From positions 248,001-312,000 of the forward strand of contig NZ_JBDPLH010000005.1 in assembly GCF_040187885.1 (NCBI RefSeq): DNA of 64,000 bases, written 5' to 3'. The DNA is from Roseateles_E cavernae (GTDB lineage Bacteria > Pseudomonadota > Gammaproteobacteria > Burkholderiales > Burkholderiaceae_C). Under the pieces are notes generated by a model, which saw only the letters and a program-made list of their open reading frames with translations, ran no database searches and was not told where the DNA came from. This document shows positions 9,717 through 20,962 of the stretch, piece by piece (positions within the stretch are counted from its first letter, which is position 1; each line of letters opens with the position of its first letter). The translations under genes and the position numbers were made by a program.

Positions 9717-11540
9717 TCAGAGGTCTTCGGACCCCAGCAGCATTTCCGAGATGCCCTTGCCCGCCTTGACCATGGGCCAGACGTTCTCGGTCGGATCGGT
9801 GCGGATGTCCAGGAACACGGTGCGATCCTTCAGGCGCATCGCCTCGCGCAGCGCGCCCTCGACATCGCCGGGCTTCTCGACCAGCAGGCCGACATGGCCA
9901 TAGGCCTCGGCCAGCTTGACGAAGTCAGGCAGCGCTTCCATATAGCTGTGCGAATAGCGCTTGCCGTAGTCCAGCTCCTGCCACTGCCGCACCATGCCCA
10001 GGTAGCGGTTGTTCAGCGAGACGACCTTGACCGGCGTGTTGTACTGCTTGCAGGTCGACAGCTCCTGGATGCACATCTGGATCGAGCCTTCGCCGGTGAT
10101 GCAAAACACATCCGACTCCGGCTTGGCCAGCTTGATGCCCATCGCATAGGGCAGGCCCACGCCCATCGTGCCCAGGCCGCCGGAGTTGATCCAGCGGCGC
10201 GGCTCTTCGAAGCCGTAGAACTGCGCGGCCCACATCTGGTGCTGGCCGACGTCCGAGGTCACATAGGTGTCGCGGTTGCGGGTCAGGTTCCACAGCGTCT
10301 CGACCACCATCTGCGGCTTGATGACGGCGCTGTCCTTGTCATAGGCCAGACAGTCGCGCCCACGCCACTCGTTGATCTGGCTCCACCAGCTGTTCAGCGC
10401 CTGGCTGTCGGGCCTGGCCTGGGCTTCCTTGAGCTGATGGATCAGCTCCTGCAGCACGTCCTTGACGTCGCCGACGATGGGAATGTCCACCCTCACCCGC
10501 TTGGAGATCGACGAGGGGTCGATGTCCACATGGATGATCTTGCGCTCGACCGAGCCGAAGTGCTGCGGGTTGCCGATCACGCGGTCATCGAAGCGGGCGC
10601 CGACGGCCAGCAGAACATCGCAGTTCTGCATCGTCATATTCGCTTCGTAAGTGCCGTGCATGCCCAGCATGCCCAGGAAGCGCGGGTCGCTCGCCGGCAT
10701 CGCACCCAGACCCATCAGGGTATTGGTGCAGGGATAGCCCAGCAGGTTCACCAGCTCGCGCAGCTCGGCCGAGGCCTCGCCCAGCACCACGCCGCCGCCG
10801 GTGTAGATATAGGGGCGCTTGGCCTGCAACAGTAGCTGCACCGCCTTGCGGATCTGGCCGGAATGACCCTTGCGCACCGGGTTGTAGCTGCGCATCTCCA
10901 CATGCTGCGGATAGGCGAAGTGCGTCTTGTACAGCGACACATCCTTGGGGATGTCCACCACCACCGGGCCGGGCCGGCCGGTGCGGGCGATGTGGAAGGC
11001 CTTTTTCATCGTCATCGCCAGATCGCGCACATCCTTGACCAGGAAGTTGTGCTTGACGATGGGGCGGGTGATGCCGACGGTGTCGCATTCCTGGAAGGCA
11101 TCCAGGCCGATGGCCGGTGTCGGCACCTGGCCGGTCACGATCACCATCGGGATCGAGTCCATATAGGCGGTCGCGATGCCGGTGATCGCATTGGTGACGC
11201 CGGGGCCCGAGGTCACCAGGGCCACGCCGACATCGCCGGTGGCGCGGGCATAGCCGTCGGCCGCATGGACCGCTGCCTGCTCATGGCGCACCAGCACATG
11301 CTGGATGGTGTCTTGTTTGTACAGTGCGTCGTAGATGTACAGCACTGCGCCGCCCGGGTAGCCCCAAAGGTATTTGACACCTTCGGCCTGCAGGCAGCGA
11401 ACGAGGATCTCCGAGCCGTTCAGCTCCGAAGACGCGGGGGAAGATGGGGGGGAATGCAGTTGTGCCGCGGTGGCACGCTTGACTTCCGCGCTAGACATGT
11501 CCATTTCGAACCTCTGTGAATTTCTCTGACGAAAAACCAT
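9717..11540 (-). CDS. ilvB: Acetolactate synthase large (catalytic) subunit
   Basis: This thiamine diphosphate enzyme condenses pyruvate with pyruvate or 2-ketobutyrate. The 607-residue protein has the N-terminal PYR domain, with the catalytic Glu in RHEQAAVHAADGYARATG. A central FAD/transhydrogenase-like domain follows, then the C-terminal TPP domain, where GEGSIQM and a downstream NNRYLGMVRQWQE form the diphosphate/Mg motif. The ATG at 11540 has AGGAG 5 nt upstream, which decides the start. About 38 N-terminal residues precede the conserved core and are low complexity. It heads the leftward ilv block and is divergent from the sigma-factor operon. Confidence 0.96.
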   Translation of the reverse strand: MVFRQRNSQRFEMDMSSAEVKRATAAQLHSPPSSPASSELNGSEILVRCLQAEGVKYLWGYPGGAVLYIYDALYKQDTIQHVLVRHEQAAVHAADGYARATGDVGVALVTSGPGVTNAITGIATAYMDSIPMVIVTGQVPTPAIGLDAFQECDTVGITRPIVKHNFLVKDVRDLAMTMKKAFHIARTGRPGPVVVDIPKDVSLYKTHFAYPQHVEMRSYNPVRKGHSGQIRKAVQLLLQAKRPYIYTGGGVVLGEASAELRELVNLLGYPCTNTLMGLGAMPASDPRFLGMLGMHGTYEANMTMQNCDVLLAVGARFDDRVIGNPQHFGSVERKIIHVDIDPSSISKRVRVDIPIVGDVKDVLQELIHQLKEAQARPDSQALNSWWSQINEWRGRDCLAYDKDSAVIKPQMVVETLWNLTRNRDTYVTSDVGQHQMWAAQFYGFEEPRRWINSGGLGTMGVGLPYAMGIKLAKPESDVFCITGEGSIQMCIQELSTCKQYNTPVKVVSLNNRYLGMVRQWQELDYGKRYSHSYMEALPDFVKLAEAYGHVGLLVEKPGDVEGALREAMRLKDRTVFLDIRTDPTENVWPMVKAGKGISEMLLGSEDL

Positions 11541-11759
11541 TGGTGCTCCTTCTCGCGCCCTCGTGAGGCGGATGTGGAGCCTGCGCGATCAAAAAGGTGG
11601 CGCCCCAGTCGGGCGGCCAGCTAAAGACCAAATTCAGCTCTTGTGCGAAGCAGCATTATGCACGGACTTGCCGCTTATTCGCCATTTCGACGGAGACTGA
11701 CGGGCCTAATGCAATAATTCGCGGCGTTTTCGCCAGCTCAGGGCTCGCCCGCCAAACTT
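11541..11759. promoter_or_regulatory. Divergent promoter region between ilvB and the sigma factor operon
   Basis: This 219-bp stretch without a gene is AT-richer than its surroundings. On the minus strand, CATAAT at 11655-11660 is a plausible ilvB -10. Downstream of it, a weak hairpin (CGCCC/GGGCG, 11601-11615) followed by five Ts (11591-11595) could act as a conditional terminator. No clear plus-strand promoter for the sigma gene was recognised. Confidence 0.4.
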
Positions 11760-12326
11760 TTGGCCACCGACAAAGAACTCAACGAATTCCTCCGCAGCGT
11801 CGAAAAAAGGGCGTTCAAACGCAGCGCCTATATGGTGCGCGATGACGATGCCGCCCTGGACATCGTGCAGGACGCCATGATCCGCCTGGCCGAAAAATAC
11901 TTCGACCGCCCGGCGGCGGAGCTGCCGCTGTTGTTCCAGCGCATCTTGTCGAATGCGACGATGGACTGGTTCCGCCGGCAAAAGGTGCGACGCGCCGTGA
12001 TGCAGAACATGTCAGACTTCGAGTCTGCAGATGCCGATGGCGACTTCGACCTGCTGGAATCGCTCGAAACCCGCGACGGTGCCCTCGGGGCGCTGAGCGC
12101 AGCAGATGAGGTGTCGAGACAGCAAATCCTGCAGGCGATCGACAAGGAAGTCTCGGAGTTGCCAACGCGTCAACGCGAAGCCTTTCTGCTGCGTTACTGG
12201 GAAGAGCTGGATGTGGCGGAGACCGCATCCGTGATGGGATGTTCGGAGGGCAGTGTCAAGACGCATTGCTCCCGGGCCGTCCATTCGCTTGCAAAATCAT
12301 TGAAGGCCAAGGGAATCACACTATGA
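11760..12326 (+). CDS. RNA polymerase sigma-70 family factor
   Basis: The protein has 188 residues. Sigma region 2 lies at about 20-80 (DDAALDIVQDAMIRLAEKY, then FQRILSNATMDWFRR). Region 4 lies at about 130-185 (LPTRQREAFLLRYWEELDVAE, then the HTH CSEGSVKTHCSRAV). The start is TTG, giving MATDKELNEFL, a beginning I recognise from Burkholderiales relatives; no ATG lies nearby. The 3' end overlaps the next gene by ATGA. The neighbour is a small membrane protein (DUF3619) in the usual position of an anti-sigma factor. The regulon and inducing signal are not evident. Confidence 0.88.
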   Translation: MATDKELNEFLRSVEKRAFKRSAYMVRDDDAALDIVQDAMIRLAEKYFDRPAAELPLLFQRILSNATMDWFRRQKVRRAVMQNMSDFESADADGDFDLLESLETRDGALGALSAADEVSRQQILQAIDKEVSELPTRQREAFLLRYWEELDVAETASVMGCSEGSVKTHCSRAVHSLAKSLKAKGITL

Positions 12327-12817
12327 ACAAGCCTCAGCGTTCGCATCTCGCACAGGAGCAGGACACCCTCGTGTCACGCTTTGGCCTGCGCGTCGCCGCA
12401 GGCTTGACCGAACAGGGTGAGCAGCTGTCGCAAGACGTCAGCGAGCGCCTGCGCTTCGCCCGCGAGCAGGCCCTGCTGAAGGCGCGCAGCGCCCGCGCCG
12501 CGCAGCCGCAGCTCGCCACCGAGGCGGTGCAGCAAGGTGGCGCGAGCCTGGCTTTGCGCGGCCCCGGCGGCGGTCGCTGGCTCAAGCTGGCCTCCTTGCT
12601 GCCGCTGCTGCTGCTGGTCCTGGGCCTGCTGCTGATCCAGCACAGCCAGTGGTACCAGCAGATCACCGCAGCCGCCGAAGTGGATGCCGCCCTGCTCTCC
12701 GACCAGTTGCCGCCGGCCGCCTATGGCGATCCGGGCTTCCGGGAGTACCTCAGCGACGAGGAGCAGGCCCAGCAGCCGCCCGAGCAGCAGCAACAGCAAG
12801 CGCGCGAGCAGAAGTAA
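12323..12817 (+). CDS. DUF3619 family membrane protein, possible anti-sigma partner
   Basis: The 164-residue protein has an N-terminal soluble helix-rich part (1-84) and one clear transmembrane helix (about 86-106, WLKLASLLPLLLLVLGLLLI). The C-terminal part contains DLLSDQLPPxAY-like residues and a GF-REYLSDE motif, ending in a Gln-rich tail. Both the motif pattern and the position match DUF3619. ATGA overlap with the sigma gene implies translational coupling. An anti-sigma role is inferred from the gene order and single-pass topology; it has not been shown for the family as far as I know. Confidence 0.8.
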   Translation: MNKPQRSHLAQEQDTLVSRFGLRVAAGLTEQGEQLSQDVSERLRFAREQALLKARSARAAQPQLATEAVQQGGASLALRGPGGGRWLKLASLLPLLLLVLGLLLIQHSQWYQQITAAAEVDAALLSDQLPPAAYGDPGFREYLSDEEQAQQPPEQQQQQAREQK

Positions 12818-12829
12818 CGAGCCGGCCGC

Positions 12830-13675
12830 ATGACATGTCCTGCCCCGACGCTGCGCTCAGCCCTTTCCGTCGCTCCTCCTCTCGCCCGTTCCATGCTGCG
12901 GGCCCTCGGCACCGCCGTGCTGATCGCCTCGGCCCAGGCCCAGGCCCAATCTCCAATGCCGCCGCCGACCGGTACGGAGACGGCGCCGCCGTCTGAGCCG
13001 GCGGTCGGAGCCTCCGCAGCGCTGCCGGTCAGAAAACCAGCCGCCATCGATTCCGGCGCCCAGTGGCAGACACTGAAGCCGAGCCAGCAGCATCTGCTCG
13101 CGGCGCTGGAGGGCGAGTGGAGCGAGATGGACCCGTCCCGCAAGGGTAAATGGCTGGAACTGGCGGCCCGCTATCCCAGCCTGCCGGCCGATGAGCAGCT
13201 GCGCGTGCAGGAGCGCATCAGCAGCTGGGCCAAGCTGAGCCCGGCCGAGCGCCAGCAGGCCCGCCTCGGTTTTCGCGCCGCGCGCGAACTCAAGGCCGAC
13301 GAGCGGCAGGCCAAATGGGAGGCTTACCAGGCCCTGCCCACCGAGCGTCGCCAGGAGCTGGCCGACAAGGCCGCCCAGAAGCTGAGCCAGCCGACCAGCG
13401 GCAGCAAGCCGGGCGCGCGCCCCGCCACCAAGGCGCCGGCGCCGCCCACCGCACAGCCGCTGATGGTCCCTGTGCTGCCCAAGAACCAGCCCGAGCTGCC
13501 GCTGGGCCCGACGCTGCTGCAGGCCAAGCCCGGCGCCAGCACGGTGCTCATCAATCAGGGCAAGGGTGCTCAGCGCCCGACAGGCCGGGTCAAGCCCGGC
13601 TTCGATGCCAGCCTGGTCGACAGCGCCACCTTGCTGCCCAAGCCGGCCCGGCCACGCGCCTCAGACAACAATTGA
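12830..13675 (+). CDS. DUF3106 family secreted protein
   Basis: The 281-residue protein has a signal-peptide-like hydrophobic stretch (residues about 20-40, ending in AQAQAQ). The DUF3106 core (about 75-170) consists of helical repeats containing W and R: QWQTLKPSQQHLLAAL, then WLELAARYPSLP and WAKLSPAERQQAR. A Pro/Ala-rich disordered C-terminus follows. It is located 12 bp after the DUF3619 gene in the same operon. No function is known. The repeated sensor-like helices resemble periplasmic stress sensors such as CpxP/CnrX-type proteins only loosely, so this is speculation. Confidence 0.75.
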   Translation: MTCPAPTLRSALSVAPPLARSMLRALGTAVLIASAQAQAQSPMPPPTGTETAPPSEPAVGASAALPVRKPAAIDSGAQWQTLKPSQQHLLAALEGEWSEMDPSRKGKWLELAARYPSLPADEQLRVQERISSWAKLSPAERQQARLGFRAARELKADERQAKWEAYQALPTERRQELADKAAQKLSQPTSGSKPGARPATKAPAPPTAQPLMVPVLPKNQPELPLGPTLLQAKPGASTVLINQGKGAQRPTGRVKPGFDASLVDSATLLPKPARPRASDNN

Positions 13676-13682
13676 TCCACCG

Positions 13683-14201
13683 ATGACTGAATCTTCTCGC
13701 GGCGCAGCCGGCGACGCCGCCCCCGGCGTGGCCCGCCGCCTGGCCTGCTTCATTTACGAAGGCGTGCTGCTGTTCGGCGTGGTCTTCATCTCGGGCTATC
13801 TGTATTCGACCCTGACTCAGCAGCGCCATGCGATGCAGGGCCAGCATGGGCTGCAGGCCTTTTTGTTCATCGTGCTGGGCATCTACTTCATCTGGTTCTG
13901 GTCGCACGGCGGCCAGACGGTGGCGATGAAGGCCTGGCATATCCGTGTCGTCGACAGCCAGCAGCGCCCGCTGGGTCAATGGCGCGCGCTGGCGCGCTAT
14001 CTGCTCAGCTGGCTGTGGTTTCTGCCGGCGCTGCTGAGCGTCTGGCTCCTGGGCCTGCATGGCCTGGGTGCGATCTTCGGCAGTCTGTTCGCCGGTGTGC
14101 TCGCCTACGCGGCGCTGGCCTGGCTGCATCCGCAGCGCCAGTTCCTGCATGATGCGATCTGCGGCACCCGGCTGATCACCCAGCGCCCGGTCAAGCGCTG
14201 A
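13683..14201 (+). CDS. RDD family inner-membrane protein
   Basis: The 172-residue protein carries the RDD domain. RR-L-x-FIYEGVLLFGV is the first membrane segment, and QTVAMKAWHIRVVD is the conserved loop after the second segment. Further hydrophobic segments lie at about 105-150, with HDAICGTRLI near the end. The start is the ATG at 13683, 7 bp after the DUF3106 stop, so it is the last gene of the sigma operon. RDD proteins are small membrane proteins, some linked to ion transport. No substrate can be read here. Confidence 0.85.
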   Translation: MTESSRGAAGDAAPGVARRLACFIYEGVLLFGVVFISGYLYSTLTQQRHAMQGQHGLQAFLFIVLGIYFIWFWSHGGQTVAMKAWHIRVVDSQQRPLGQWRALARYLLSWLWFLPALLSVWLLGLHGLGAIFGSLFAGVLAYAALAWLHPQRQFLHDAICGTRLITQRPVKR

Positions 14202-14225
14202 GCTGACCGGGCGAGGCCGCAGCGC

Positions 14226-14600
<375 letters not shown>

Positions 14601-14619
14601 TTAAGCACGAACCCGGGGC

Positions 14620-16674
14620 CTAATCGGGGATGCGATCGAGATCGGCCAGCCAGATCGCCGACTCCGAATCACTGGGCGCACGCCAATCGCCCCGCGGCGA
14701 CAGCGAACCGCCGCTGCCCACCTTGGGCGCGTTGGGCACACAGCTGCGCTTGAACTGGCTGCCCTTGAAGAAACGCTGCACAAAGATGCGCAACACCCGC
14801 TTGATCTCGGCCAGCGTGTACTCGTTGCGCTGCACATGGGCCTCGTCCGGCCAGGCGCCGCGCTCGCGCGAGCCCCAGGCATGGCGCGCCAGGAAAGCGA
14901 TCTTGCTCGGCGCATAGCCGTGCCGCAGCGTGTAGAACAGGTGGAAGTCCTGCAGCTCGTAGGGCCCGATCATGGCCTCGGTGCTTTGCAAGACCTGACC
15001 CTCGCTGCCCGAACCGGGTGTGATGGGGACCAACTCGGGGCTGATCTCGGTATCCAGAATGTCCAGCAAGACCTGGTGGTCGGCCTCGCCCAGCTGACCG
15101 GTCTCGGCCACCCAGCGCACCAGGTACTTGATCAGGGTCTTGGGCACGCTGGCGTTGACGTTGTAGTGCGACATATGGTCGCCCACGCCATAGGTGCACC
15201 AACCCAAGGCAAGCTCGCTCAGATCGCCAGTGCCCAGCACCAGCGCGCCCTGGTGGTTGGCCAGGCGAAACAGGTGGTTGGTTCGCTCGCCGGCCTGCAC
15301 GTTCTCGAAGGTGATGTCGTAGACCGGCTTGCCGTCCGCGTAGGGATGGCCCAGGTCCTTCAGCATCTGCTCGCAGCTGGGTCGGATGTCGATCTCGGAC
15401 GCGCTGCAGCCGATCGCCCGCATCAGCCGCCAGGCCTGGTCGCGGGTGCGCTCGCCGGTGGCATAGCCGGGCATGGTGTAGGCCAGGATATGGCTGCGCG
15501 GCAGGCCCAGCTGGTCCATCGCCCGCGCGGCCACCAGCAAGGCATGGGTGGAATCGAGCCCGCCGGACACGCCGATGACCAGCTTGGCGATGCCGCTGGA
15601 CGCCAGCCGCTGCACCAGGGCCTGCACCTGGATGTTGTAGACCTCCTCGCAGCGCTCGTCGCGGCGGCCGCGATCGGCCGGAACATACGGGAAACGCTCG
15701 ACCCTGCGCTGCAAGGCCAGCGGCGCCTCGCGCTCGATGTCCAGGTCGAACTCGATCGTGCGATGCGCCTTGACGGCGGCGGCGTGGCTGCGCACCGACT
15801 GGCCGAAGCTGGTCTGGCGCATGCGCTCGCGCGCCAGCCGCTCCAGGTCGACATCGGCCGTGATCAGCTGCGAGCGGCGCTGGAAGCGTGCCGACTCGGC
15901 CAGCGCCTCGCCGTTCTCGTAGATCAGGGCCTGGCCGTCCCAGGCCAGATCGGTGCTCGATTCGCCGGCCCCGGCCGAGCTGTAGACATAGGCCGCCAGG
16001 CAGCGCGCCGACTGCTGCGCGACCAGTTGCCGGCGGTAGTTGGCCTTGCCGACGATGACGTTGGAGGCCGACAGATTGACCAGCACGGTCGCGCCGGCCA
16101 GCGCCGCGAAGGAGGACGGCGGGATCGGCGTCCAGACGTCCTCGCAGATCTCCACATGCACGCGCAGCAGTGGCAGATCGGCGGCCGCGAACAGCTGCTG
16201 GCTGCCGAAAGGCACACGCTGGCCCAGCAGTGTGATCTCGCCGACGGTGGCCTCCTCGGCCGCGCTGAACTGGCGCGCTTCGTAGAACTCGCCGTAGTTG
16301 GGCAGATAGGTCTTGGGCACGACACCCAGCAGCCGGCCGCGCTGCAGCACGACGGCGCAGTTGAACAGGCGCTGCTCGACCCGCAGCGGCATGCCGACGA
16401 TGGCCAGCGTCGGCAGCGCTTCCGAGGCCCGCAGCACCGCAGCCAGCGCGGCCTCGCAGCCGTCCAGCAGCGCGCGTTGGTGGAACAGATCGTCGCAGCT
16501 ATAGCTGGAGAGGCCCAGCTCGGGGAAGGCCGCCACGGCCGCACCGCTGGCCGCCGCCTCGATCAAGAGCGCGGCGGTCTGCTGGCCGTTATAGGCCGGG
16601 TCGGCGACCCGGCACAGCGGCACGCCGACGGCGACGCGGGCGAAATCGTGGTTGTAGAGGTTGTCGAAACGCAT
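14620..16674 (-). CDS. nadE: Glutamine-dependent NAD+ synthetase
   Basis: This two-domain enzyme amidates nicotinic acid adenine dinucleotide with ammonia released from glutamine. Residues about 10-290 form the nitrilase-like glutaminase domain with the Glu-Lys-Cys triad in [22 protein letters not shown] and EICEDVW. Residues about 340-684 form the ATP pyrophosphatase domain with the PP-loop [11 protein letters not shown]. The 684-residue length matches the long bacterial form. The ATG at 16674 begins [16 protein letters not shown]. It is divergent from the acyltransferase gene and precedes glnB. Confidence 0.95.
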   Translation of the reverse strand: MRFDNLYNHDFARVAVGVPLCRVADPAYNGQQTAALLIEAAASGAAVAAFPELGLSSYSCDDLFHQRALLDGCEAALAAVLRASEALPTLAIVGMPLRVEQRLFNCAVVLQRGRLLGVVPKTYLPNYGEFYEARQFSAAEEATVGEITLLGQRVPFGSQQLFAAADLPLLRVHVEICEDVWTPIPPSSFAALAGATVLVNLSASNVIVGKANYRRQLVAQQSARCLAAYVYSSAGAGESSTDLAWDGQALIYENGEALAESARFQRRSQLITADVDLERLARERMRQTSFGQSVRSHAAAVKAHRTIEFDLDIEREAPLALQRRVERFPYVPADRGRRDERCEEVYNIQVQALVQRLASSGIAKLVIGVSGGLDSTHALLVAARAMDQLGLPRSHILAYTMPGYATGERTRDQAWRLMRAIGCSASEIDIRPSCEQMLKDLGHPYADGKPVYDITFENVQAGERTNHLFRLANHQGALVLGTGDLSELALGWCTYGVGDHMSHYNVNASVPKTLIKYLVRWVAETGQLGEADHQVLLDILDTEISPELVPITPGSGSEGQVLQSTEAMIGPYELQDFHLFYTLRHGYAPSKIAFLARHAWGSRERGAWPDEAHVQRNEYTLAEIKRVLRIFVQRFFKGSQFKRSCVPNAPKVGSGGSLSPRGDWRAPSDSESAIWLADLDRIPD

Positions 16675-16732
16675 GGACGAATCCTGCCATCAAAGCGAAG
16701 GAATTGCGCTTGCCCCTAAGATTTGTTGATCC

Positions 16733-17893
16733 ATGAAACCCTCCCCTGCGACGCTGCGCGTTGATGACAACCCCCTAGCCCTGGCGCCCGAAGCCTGGAA
16801 CGCCTTGCTGGCGGCATCGGCCCGGCCGACGCCCTTCATGCGCCACGAGTACCTGCAGGCCCTGCACGATTCCGGCTCGGCCGTCGAGGCCACCGGCTGG
16901 CAGCCGCTCTACCTCAGCGCCTGGCAAGACGAGCAGACCCTGATCGCCGCCTGCCCGGCCTATCTGAAAAGCCACTCCTACGGCGAGTATGTGTTCGACT
17001 GGGCCTGGGCCGATGCCTACCGCCGCCATGGCCTGGACTACTACCCCAAGCTGCTGGTGGCCGTGCCCTTCACGCCGGTGCCAGGCAGCCGGCTGCTGGC
17101 GCGCGATGACGAGGCCCGCGCGCTGCTGATGCGAGGACTGCAGGCGCTGGCCGAGCAGCAGGGCCTGTCCTCGGCCCATCTGCTGTTCGGCGACGCGCCG
17201 GACCAGGCCGCCGCGCAGCAGCAGGACTGGATGGCGCGCAGCGGCGTGCAGTTCCATTGGCGCAACCGCGAACCCCCGCCCTATGGCTCGTTCGAGGAAT
17301 TCCTGGCCACGATGCAGCGCGACAAGCGCAAGAAGATCCAGCAGGAACAGCGCAAGGTACGCGAGGCCGGCATCGTCTTCGAGGCCCGGCGCGGTGCGCA
17401 GATCCGGGCCGAGGACTGGGACTTCTTCTACCACTGCTACCGGCTGACCTACCGCGCCCACCACAGCACGCCCTATCTGACGCGGGCCTTCTTCCAGGCC
17501 ATGGCCGAGACCATGGCCGAGCACTGGCTGCTCTTCATCGCCCGGCGGGGTGAGGAGCGCGTGGCGGCATCGCTGCTCGCGCTGGACCCCGAGCGCGGCC
17601 ATGCCTATGGTCGCTACTGGGGCGCCACCGAGACCATCTCCTGCCTGCACTTCGACGCCTGCTACTACCAGCCGCTGACTTGGTGCATAGAGAACGGTTT
17701 CCACAGCTTCGAGGGCGGAGCCCAGGGCGAGCACAAGATGGCCCGCGGGCTGATGCCGGTGGCCACCGGTTCCAGCCACTGGCTGGCCCACCCCGACTTT
17801 CGCGATGCGGTCGGCGACTTCCTCGCCAGGGAGGGGCAGGCCATGCGTGGCTACGTCAACGAACTGGAAGAGCACCGCCCGTTCAAGGCGTAA
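16733..17893 (+). CDS. FemAB-like GNAT-fold acyltransferase (COG3146/PF04339 type)
   Basis: The 386-residue protein has the hallmarks of the 'peptidogalycan biosynthesis' family. These are FMRHEYLQALHDSGSA near residue 35, a central RDKRKKIQQEQRKVREAG basic motif, and the C-terminal HFDACYYQPLTWCIENG and FEGGAQGEHKMARGL motifs. The fold is a double GNAT/FemAB domain likely to transfer an acyl or aminoacyl group. The substrate is unknown, and the family name does not establish a peptidoglycan role. It is monocistronic, ending in a bidirectional terminator shared with ppa. Confidence 0.85.
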   Translation: MKPSPATLRVDDNPLALAPEAWNALLAASARPTPFMRHEYLQALHDSGSAVEATGWQPLYLSAWQDEQTLIAACPAYLKSHSYGEYVFDWAWADAYRRHGLDYYPKLLVAVPFTPVPGSRLLARDDEARALLMRGLQALAEQQGLSSAHLLFGDAPDQAAAQQQDWMARSGVQFHWRNREPPPYGSFEEFLATMQRDKRKKIQQEQRKVREAGIVFEARRGAQIRAEDWDFFYHCYRLTYRAHHSTPYLTRAFFQAMAETMAEHWLLFIARRGEERVAASLLALDPERGHAYGRYWGATETISCLHFDACYYQPLTWCIENGFHSFEGGAQGEHKMARGLMPVATGSSHWLAHPDFRDAVGDFLAREGQAMRGYVNELEEHRPFKA

Positions 17894-17894
17894 A

Positions 17895-17922
17895 AAAGCC
17901 CCGGCCTTGCGGGCGGGGCTTT
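17895..17922. terminator. Bidirectional terminator between the FemAB-like gene and ppa
   Basis: A 9-bp stem (AAAGCCCCG / CGGGGCTTT) with a 10-nt loop is flanked by an A run on the left and Ts on the right. It can serve both convergent genes. Confidence 0.85.
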
Positions 17923-17947
17923 CTTCAACCGGGGGGGCAGGTCTTGC

Positions 17948-18487
17948 TTACTTCTGCTCAGCCTTGGCATAGTTGGCCAGACCGGACACGATCTCGGCCT
18001 TGGCAGCCTCCGGGCCTTCCCAGCCCTTGACCTTGACCCACTTGCCGGCTTCCAGGTCCTTGTAGTGCTCGAAGAAATGCTGGATGGCCTTCAGGCGCAT
18101 CTGGTTGATGTCCTCGGGCTTTTGCCAGTGCGAGTAGATCGGCAGCACCTTGTCGATCGGCACGGCCAGCAGCTTGGCGTCGCCGCCGGCTTCGTCGTCC
18201 ATCTGCAGCACGCCGATGGCGCGGCAGGTCACGACCACGCCCGGGGTCAGCGCGAAGGGCGTGATCACCAGCACGTCAACCGGATCGCCGTCATCGGCCA
18301 GCGTGCGCGGGATATAACCGTAGTTGCAGGGATAGTGCATCGCCGTCGTCATGAAACGGTCGACGAACAGCGCGCCGCTTTCCTTGTCGACCTCGTACTT
18401 GATCGGGTCGGCGTTCATCGGGATTTCGATGACGACATTGAATTGCTCGGGCGCCTTGGCGCCGGGGGTCACGTTGTGCAGGCTCAT
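17948..18487 (-). CDS. ppa: Soluble inorganic pyrophosphatase
   Basis: This cytoplasmic Mg-dependent family I enzyme hydrolyses PPi to two phosphates. The 179-residue protein has the family signature around [10 protein letters not shown], with the catalytic Asp cluster at about residues 65-70, and contains [14 protein letters not shown] and the [16 protein letters not shown]-terminus. The ATG at 18487 (MSLHNVTPG) is chosen over a longer frame. It is divergent from hppA, which encodes a membrane pyrophosphatase, so two unrelated PPi-consuming enzymes share one 212-bp intergenic region. Confidence 0.95.
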   Translation of the reverse strand: MSLHNVTPGAKAPEQFNVVIEIPMNADPIKYEVDKESGALFVDRFMTTAMHYPCNYGYIPRTLADDGDPVDVLVITPFALTPGVVVTCRAIGVLQMDDEAGGDAKLLAVPIDKVLPIYSHWQKPEDINQMRLKAIQHFFEHYKDLEAGKWVKVKGWEGPEAAKAEIVSGLANYAKAEQK

Positions 18488-18699
18488 GATTTTTGAAACG
18501 CCAGGGGAAACCCGAATTCTAGCGGCAGGCCTTGCCAGCGCCTGACACCCGTGTCGGCGACCGATCCACTGGTAAACGCTCAATCGCCGGGGCGGGCCGC
18601 TCCCTTAGCATGCGCCGACCGACCTGTTCAAGCGTGCGGGACTGGCGTTGTGTGCGGGCGTTCATCCAAAACGGCAGATACAACAGAGGAGACATCTAC
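18488..18699. promoter_or_regulatory. Shared ppa/hppA intergenic region
   Basis: This 212-bp gene-free stretch contains the hppA ribosome binding site (AGAGGAG, ending about 8 nt before the ATG at 18700). I found no convincing -35/-10 pair and no obvious operator palindrome. Confidence 0.4.
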
Positions 18700-20856
<2,157 letters not shown>

Positions 20857-20872
20857 GCACCAAGCCCCAAAA

Positions 20873-20896
20873 AAACAGCCCGCATGCGGGCTGTTT
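20873..20896 (+). terminator. Intrinsic terminator after hppA
   Basis: This is a 24-nt perfect palindrome (AAACAGCCCGCA / TGCGGGCTGTTT) 16 bp after the hppA stop, with a T-rich end. Confidence 0.75.
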
Positions 20897-20962
20897 CTAC
20901 TTTGAAGCCGGCCCGCCAGGCCCCACAATCAGCCGCACAGGGACACAGGGATTTCTATCGCC

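Noticed and set aside
11621..11656. An 11-codon frame (MLLRTRAEFGL) followed by a hairpin and T run upstream of ilvB, resembling an attenuator leader.
   Set aside because: Only three scattered Leu and no Val or Ile codons are present, and the best -10 (CATAAT) overlaps its ATG, so the start codon would lie upstream of the transcript.
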